Positions 32,739-35,992 of a DNA stretch of 35,992 bases are shown here, in pieces. Source of the stretch: an uncultured Blautia sp. GTDB taxonomy: Bacteria; Bacillota; Clostridia; Lachnospirales; Lachnospiraceae. The stretch is taken from positions 1 through 35,992 of the forward strand of contig CALCDJ010000041.1 of assembly GCA_937900135.1 (NCBI GenBank). Reading direction: 5' to 3'. Below the pieces are notes generated by a model. That model searched no databases, was not told the DNA's origin, and saw only the letters and a list, made by a program, of their open reading frames with translations. Each line of letters starts with the position of its first letter. Positions within the stretch are counted from its first letter, which is position 1. The translations under genes and the position numbers were made by a program.

Positions 32739-33173
32739 ATGAAAAAAAGCAGAATGATTCTTATGAGTGGGTTACTGGTACTTTCTTTATGTACATTCAC
32801 AGCCTGTGGAAATGAAAAAAACAATGGTGCAGATGAAACAGAGATGGGAACAACGACCAATGAAACACCTGCTGAAAAAACTCCAGCTGAGGACAACACA
32901 ACCATGGAAGATACAGACACAACTGAGAAGGATACAGCCGGAGAAAATACCAATAAAGAGAATACAGCAGGAGCTCCGGTGACAGAGGACAATACGGCAG
33001 CGCCAGATACAGGTTCTGCTACAGAAAATGAAAAAAATACAGACAATACCAACACAGATGACAACACCGTTTCCGGAGAACTGGGTAACACCGTGAAAGA
33101 TATTGGAGACGGAGTAGGGAATGCTGTGGAAGATATGGGAGACGCGGTGGGAAATGCCGTGGATGGAAGATAG
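32739..33173 (+). CDS. Low-complexity Thr/Asp/Glu/Asn-rich lipoprotein
   Basis: Secreted lipoprotein of 144 aa. The signal peptide ends in a lipobox FTAC with Cys23. The mature part is disordered-looking, dominated by T, E, D, N and A (for example TPAEKTPAEDNTTMEDTDTT). It closes with two 11-residue repeats (VKDIGDGVGNA, VEDMGDAVGNA) and a partial third, encoded by 33-bp tandem units. No enzyme motif is present. The start is ATG at 32739 after AAAAGGAG; an in-frame ATG at 32691 has no such site. It is possibly a surface spacer or a wall-associated protein; function unknown. Confidence 0.75.
   Translation: MKKSRMILMSGLLVLSLCTFTACGNEKNNGADETEMGTTTNETPAEKTPAEDNTTMEDTDTTEKDTAGENTNKENTAGAPVTEDNTAAPDTGSATENEKNTDNTNTDDNTVSGELGNTVKDIGDGVGNAVEDMGDAVGNAVDGR
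33093..33158 (+). repeat. Tandem 33-bp coding repeat
   Basis: Two similar 33-bp units (33093-33125 and 33126-33158) encode the C-terminal 11-residue repeats of the lipoprotein. A third partial unit runs to the stop codon. Glycine-spaced hydrophobics suggest an amphipathic helix-like tail. Confidence 0.7.
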
Positions 33174-33185
33174 TGAGAAGGAAAG

Positions 33186-33215
33186 AAGGGGCAGCGCAAA
33201 ACTGCTCCTTTTTTT
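33186..33215 (+). terminator. Terminator after the lipoprotein gene
   Basis: Stem AAGGGGCAG (33186-33194) / CTGCTCCTT (33202-33210), with one G-T pair, runs into a stretch of seven or more T residues. Confidence 0.88.
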
Positions 33216-33307
33216 CTTGGAAAAGTTCCTTCTGGTGATTTTTTCCGGTTTATGCTAGACTGAGAGAAGAAAAAAGATACAGGAACTGGAAAGAGAGGGT
33301 GAAAAGG

Positions 33308-34105
33308 ATGAAATTTCGGCCATGTATTGATATACATAATGGAAAAGTAAAACAGATTGTAGGGGGAAGCCTTCAGGATCAGGGGGATCAGGCCAGAGAA
33401 AACTTTGTTTCCGGTCAGGATGCTGGTTTTTATGCTTCCTTATATAAAGAGCGGGAATTAAAGGGCGGTCATGTCATTCTATTGAACAACAGCAGCTCTC
33501 CATATTACGAAGAAACCAGGCAGCAGGCTCTTCTGGCATTAAAATCCTATCCGGGAGGTTTACAGATCGGCGGAGGAATCTGCCCGGAAAATGCAGAAGA
33601 TTACCTAAAAAGCGGTGCAAGCCATGTGATCGTTACCTCTTATGTGTTCCGTGAGGGACAGATTTCCTGGGAGAATCTGGAAAAAATGAAAAAAACAGTG
33701 GGACAGGAGAAACTGGTTCTGGATTTAAGCTGCCGGAAAAAAGAAGGACAGTATTATATTGTTACGGATCGTTGGCAGAAATTTACTCAGGTTCCGGTTA
33801 CCGAAGCGCTTCTGGAAGAACTGGGAAATTACTGCGATGAGTTTCTGATACACGGAGTGGATGTGGAAGGAAAAGCCGGGGGAATAGAAATTCCGCTGGT
33901 ACAGCTGCTTGCAGAATATAAGACACATGATATTACCTATGCAGGAGGGGTTGGGTCTTTAGAGGACTTGGAAATTCTTCAAAAAGAGGGAAAGAACCGC
34001 TTGGATTTTACCATTGGAAGCGCTCTGGATCTGTTTGGGGGCTCCATTTCTTTTCAGATGCTTCTGGAAAAATGGGGAAATCGGAAAGTTCAGAAAAATA
34101 TATGA
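33308..34105 (+). CDS. hisA: Eukaryotic-type HisA, ProFAR isomerase
   Basis: TIM-barrel isomerase of histidine biosynthesis (ProFAR to PRFAR), 265 aa. It resembles the HIS6-type branch rather than the usual bacterial HisA: the N-terminus FRPCIDIHNGKVKQIVGGSL matches yeast-like proteins, followed by GGLQIGGGICPENAEDYL, LVLDLSCRKKEGQYYI, FLIHGVDVEGKAGGIEIPL and ITYAGGVGSLEDLEIL. The start is ATG at 33308 with AGAGAGG about 9 nt upstream; a GTG at 33299 sits too close to that site. No other his gene is nearby, so it is detached from any histidine operon. Confidence 0.87.
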   Translation: MKFRPCIDIHNGKVKQIVGGSLQDQGDQARENFVSGQDAGFYASLYKERELKGGHVILLNNSSSPYYEETRQQALLALKSYPGGLQIGGGICPENAEDYLKSGASHVIVTSYVFREGQISWENLEKMKKTVGQEKLVLDLSCRKKEGQYYIVTDRWQKFTQVPVTEALLEELGNYCDEFLIHGVDVEGKAGGIEIPLVQLLAEYKTHDITYAGGVGSLEDLEILQKEGKNRLDFTIGSALDLFGGSISFQMLLEKWGNRKVQKNI

Positions 34106-34141
34106 ATTTTTCATAAAATGATGTTAAAATTCAGCGGGATG

Positions 34142-34150
34142 TGATATAAT
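34142..34150 (+). promoter_or_regulatory. hpf promoter, extended -10
   Basis: TG-A-TATAAT at 34142-34150 is an extended -10 element about 30 bp before the hpf ATG. The -35 region (GTTAAA, 34123-34128, 16-bp spacing) is weak. Confidence 0.6.
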
Positions 34151-34181
34151 AACCCTATCAAACAGCAAAGGGGATGGAAGC

Positions 34182-34709
<528 letters not shown>

Positions 34710-34716
34710 CATTCAG

Positions 34717-34744
34717 CCGGGGAGTTTAACTCCCCGGTTTTTTT
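34717..34744 (+). terminator. hpf terminator
   Basis: A perfect stem CCGGGGAGT/ACTCCCCGG with loop TTA, directly followed by seven T residues. Confidence 0.95.
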
Positions 34745-34793
34745 GAAAAATTTATTGTTTTCCGAGGCAGAAAGTAATAAGTTTCCTTATAAA

Positions 34794-34807
34794 CCGCATA
34801 AATACTG
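34794..34807 (+). repeat. CCGCATAAATACTG, second copy
   Basis: This 14-bp string also occurs at 16-29, upstream of mgsA. It sits at the apparent element edge and could be part of an attachment core. A 14-bp repeat in a window of this size can also arise by chance. Confidence 0.3.
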
Positions 34808-34828
34808 GATTTCCAGACCTTACAATTT

Positions 34829-34850
34829 AATTTTACCCTAAATTTTACCC
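34829..34850 (+). repeat. Tandem AATTTTACCC direct repeats at element edge
   Basis: Two exact copies of AATTTTACCC (34829-34838 and 34841-34850) are separated by TA, a 12-bp period. Paired short repeats like this resemble arm-type binding sites of tyrosine recombinases beside an attachment core. That role is inference. Confidence 0.5.
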
Positions 34851-34889
34851 CGGCAAGAGGTTTTGACACCTGATGCCGGGGATTTTTTA
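34848..34889 (+). terminator. Hairpin with T-tract at element edge
   Basis: Stem CCCCGGCA (34848-34855) / TGCCGGGG (34874-34881) with inner AGGT/ACCT pairing, then ATTTTTTA. It faces outward from the repressor gene 3' end and may insulate the element from hpf transcription. Confidence 0.7.
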
Positions 34890-34900
34890 TGTTACGGATA

Positions 34901-35530
34901 TTACTTTTCTTCTGTGGGTTCGTGTGGTTCGCTGTCGATTCGATATTCTGGGATTTTGATTAAGTCTTCCAAGTGTTCTTTTATTCTGGCCAAACCAGTT
35001 TCGTTTAATTGATCAATAAGAGAAATAATATATTTCTTGTCAAAATTGGATAAATCTGTTTTCACATTGTTTTCTGTTTTTGAATTTACCGAATAGGATA
35101 ATTTTATAATCTCATAAGCTTGAAATGGGCTGTATATAGGAAGATTAAAAAATAGTGAAATCTTCCTTATAAGGAAAGGCTCCGGGATCATTTGCCCTGC
35201 TTCTATCAACCTAACTTCTTTTTCGCTTATATTCATGCGTTCAGCAAAATCTTTTTGACTTAATCTATTTTTGATCCTGACTTCCTTTAAGGAAATTCCG
35301 AAATTTAACAAATCAAAATCATTATCCCATCCCAGTAAATAAGTTGGTGAAACATTGAAATAAGTCGCTAATTTTTCTAATGTTTCCCATGCTGGTATTC
35401 TTTTTCCATTTTCCCAATAAGCAACAGCAACTTGCGATACACCTAAATCATCAGCAAGTGTTTTTTGAGAGATTTTTTTTTCACCACGCAACTTCTTTAA
35501 GCGCATTGGTAATTGATCTATTTTATTCAT
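34901..35530 (-). CDS. XRE-family repressor with two HTH domains
   Basis: Regulator of 209 aa with two Cro/C1-type helix-turn-helix domains in tandem: residues about 6-63 (LRGEKKISQKTLADDLGVSQ, then YWENGKRIPAWETLEKLA) and about 76-130 (EVRIKNRLSQKDFAERMNIS, then RLIEAGQMIPEPFLIRKIS). The C-terminal ~70 residues are polar and carry no recognisable peptidase (LexA-like) domain, so RecA-triggered self-cleavage is unlikely. AGAGGTGGG lies before the ATG. It is divergent from a Cro-like gene, and three shared operators lie between them. The likely role is the master repressor of the integrated element. Confidence 0.87.
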   Translation of the reverse strand: MNKIDQLPMRLKKLRGEKKISQKTLADDLGVSQVAVAYWENGKRIPAWETLEKLATYFNVSPTYLLGWDNDFDLLNFGISLKEVRIKNRLSQKDFAERMNISEKEVRLIEAGQMIPEPFLIRKISLFFNLPIYSPFQAYEIIKLSYSVNSKTENNVKTDLSNFDKKYIISLIDQLNETGLARIKEHLEDLIKIPEYRIDSEPHEPTEEK

Positions 35531-35553
35531 TCAACCCACCTCTTTTCTATTTA

Positions 35554-35664
35554 ATAATAGCAAAATGTTATTAAAAATTCAAGGGTAAATCAAAATATAA
35601 CATAATGGTATTGACAAAGAAATTGGAAATAAGTAAAATGAAAGAAAAAATAACAATATGTTAT
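35554..35664. promoter_or_regulatory. Divergent promoters with three 6-3-6 operators
   Basis: Operator pattern ATAACA-N3-TGTTAT: O3 (35650-35664) is perfect; O2 (35597-35611, ATAACA-TAA-TGGTAT) and O1 (35557-35571, ATAGCA-AAA-TGTTAT) each have one mismatch. The rightward promoter is TTGACA (35611-35616), 17 bp, TAAAAT (35634-35639). The leftward promoter is TTGAAT (minus, 35577-35582), 17 bp, TATTAT (minus, 35554-35559). O1 covers the leftward -10 region, O2 abuts the rightward -35, and O3 lies in the rightward leader. Confidence 0.8.
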
Positions 35665-35682
35665 AAGAAAGAGGTGCTTGTT

Positions 35683-35874
35683 ATGACTATTAATAACAGG
35701 AAGTTTGAAATTATGCTTGCAGAAAGAGGGTTGTCAATGAATGAGTTGGCAAAAAAGGCTAATTTAAGTCGGCAACGAGTAAATGTTATTTTGAATAGCA
35801 AAAAAATAACCCCAGTAGTAGCTGGCAAACTGGCAAGAGCCTTGGATGTAAGTGTGGAAGAGATCATTGAGTAA
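35683..35874 (+). CDS. Small Cro-like XRE transcriptional regulator
   Basis: DNA-binding protein of 63 aa that is almost entirely one helix-turn-helix domain: FEIMLAERGLSMNELAKKAN, LSRQRVNVILNSKKITP, VVAGKLARALDVSVEEIIE. The start is ATG at 35683, 8 nt after AAAGAGG. An upstream in-frame ATG at 35605 lies before the promoter -35 box and cannot be used from that promoter. Transcribed divergently from the two-HTH repressor and probably antagonistic to it, or a regulator of the element's following genes. Confidence 0.85.
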   Translation: MTINNRKFEIMLAERGLSMNELAKKANLSRQRVNVILNSKKITPVVAGKLARALDVSVEEIIE

Positions 35875-35888
35875 AGGGGGCATATACC

Positions 35889-35992
35889 ATGAACAAACAG
35901 GAAAGAGTGGCACCAGAAATCAAAACAGGCAGATTGGAAGTAAGCGCAAAATATTGCTACGCTGCCCATGAATCACGCTTGCACCAAAATGA
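35889..35992 (+). CDS. Partial ORF at window end, unknown
   Basis: ATG at 35889, preceded by AAAGGGGG about 10 nt upstream, opens a frame that runs off the window after 34 codons (begins MNKQERVAPEIKTGRLEVSA). It is 14 nt after the Cro-like gene and in the same direction, so it is likely the next early gene of the element. Family not recognised. Confidence 0.55.
   Translation, partial: MNKQERVAPEIKTGRLEVSAKYCYAAHESRLHQN

Larger units (their letters stand above)
34790..35992. mobile_element. Left edge of a probable integrated element (phage or ICE), partial
   Basis: From about 34790 the sequence changes character. AT-rich DNA with tandem direct repeats is followed by a divergent repressor/Cro-like pair with shared operators, the arrangement of a prophage or ICE control region. 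The codon and base use of the two HTH genes is more AT-rich than in neighbouring housekeeping genes. No integrase or structural gene is visible before the window ends, so the element type and right end are unknown. Confidence 0.6.

Noticed and set aside
32672..33337. 221-codon minus-strand open frame opposite the lipoprotein gene
   Set aside because: It is a Ser/Val/Pro low-complexity shadow of the acidic repeat-rich plus-strand gene. The plus-strand frame has a signal peptide, lipobox and ribosome site.
35605..35682. Extended N-terminus of the Cro-like protein from ATG 35605
   Set aside because: That ATG lies upstream of the -35 box, has no ribosome site, and the added residues are not HTH-like.

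Overview
The window looks like a chromosomal segment of a low-to-moderate GC, anaerobic, fermentative Firmicute, most likely a gut Lachnospiraceae relative. This is inferred from the gene set: indolepyruvate:ferredoxin oxidoreductase, bifunctional AdhE behind Rex-like operators, a YesMN-controlled glycan transporter, an Rpn-family remnant, long-form HPF, and strong AGGAGG ribosome binding sites with several TTG/GTG starts. I saw no rRNA, tRNA or CRISPR array.

Layout. (1) 82-1240: methylglyoxal synthase and a decayed Rpn-family nuclease gene, each followed by a GAGGGGG/CCCCCTC hairpin. (2) 1275-6491: an aromatic amino acid catabolism operon, iorA-iorB-NSS symporter-aminotransferase. It sits behind a sigma-A-type promoter whose -35 box overlaps a perfect 16-bp palindrome. 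(3) 6615-9923: a cobalamin riboswitch with a readable terminator/antiterminator switch, then a BtuF-BtuC-BtuD-like corrinoid importer. (4) 9938-13465, minus strand: adhE and a small phosphotransferase-family kinase behind a perfect consensus promoter with two Rex-like sites. (5) 13632-17812: MATE transporter, small alarmone synthetase and the GTPase TypA/BipA. (6) 17926-20921: a two-OB-fold SSB-like protein, a corrinoid adenosyltransferase-family protein, dapA and dapB. (7) 20923-32628: a glycan locus. A YesN/YesM two-component system is divergent from two solute-binding proteins, two ABC permeases, a cytoplasmic GH29 alpha-L-fucosidase, a Gfo/Idh/MocA oxidoreductase with a Cys cluster, and a GNAT-like acyltransferase-family protein. 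(8) 32739-34744: a low-complexity lipoprotein, a eukaryotic-type HisA and HPF. (9) About 34790 to the end: the apparent edge of an integrated element. It has tandem 10-bp direct repeats, a two-HTH repressor and a divergent Cro-like gene separated by three copies of a 6-3-6 operator, in the style of a phage or ICE immunity switch.

How the parts work together. Region 2 would import aromatic amino acids, transaminate them to aryl-pyruvates and oxidise these to aryl-acetyl-CoA with reduced ferredoxin. AdhE would reoxidise NADH under Rex control. The B12 importer and the adenosyltransferase would supply adenosylcobalamin. Region 7 would sense, import and hydrolyse fucosylated oligosaccharides, with two accessory enzymes of unknown substrate. 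The least described parts are the accessory enzymes and dual binding proteins of region 7 and the three-operator switch of region 9.
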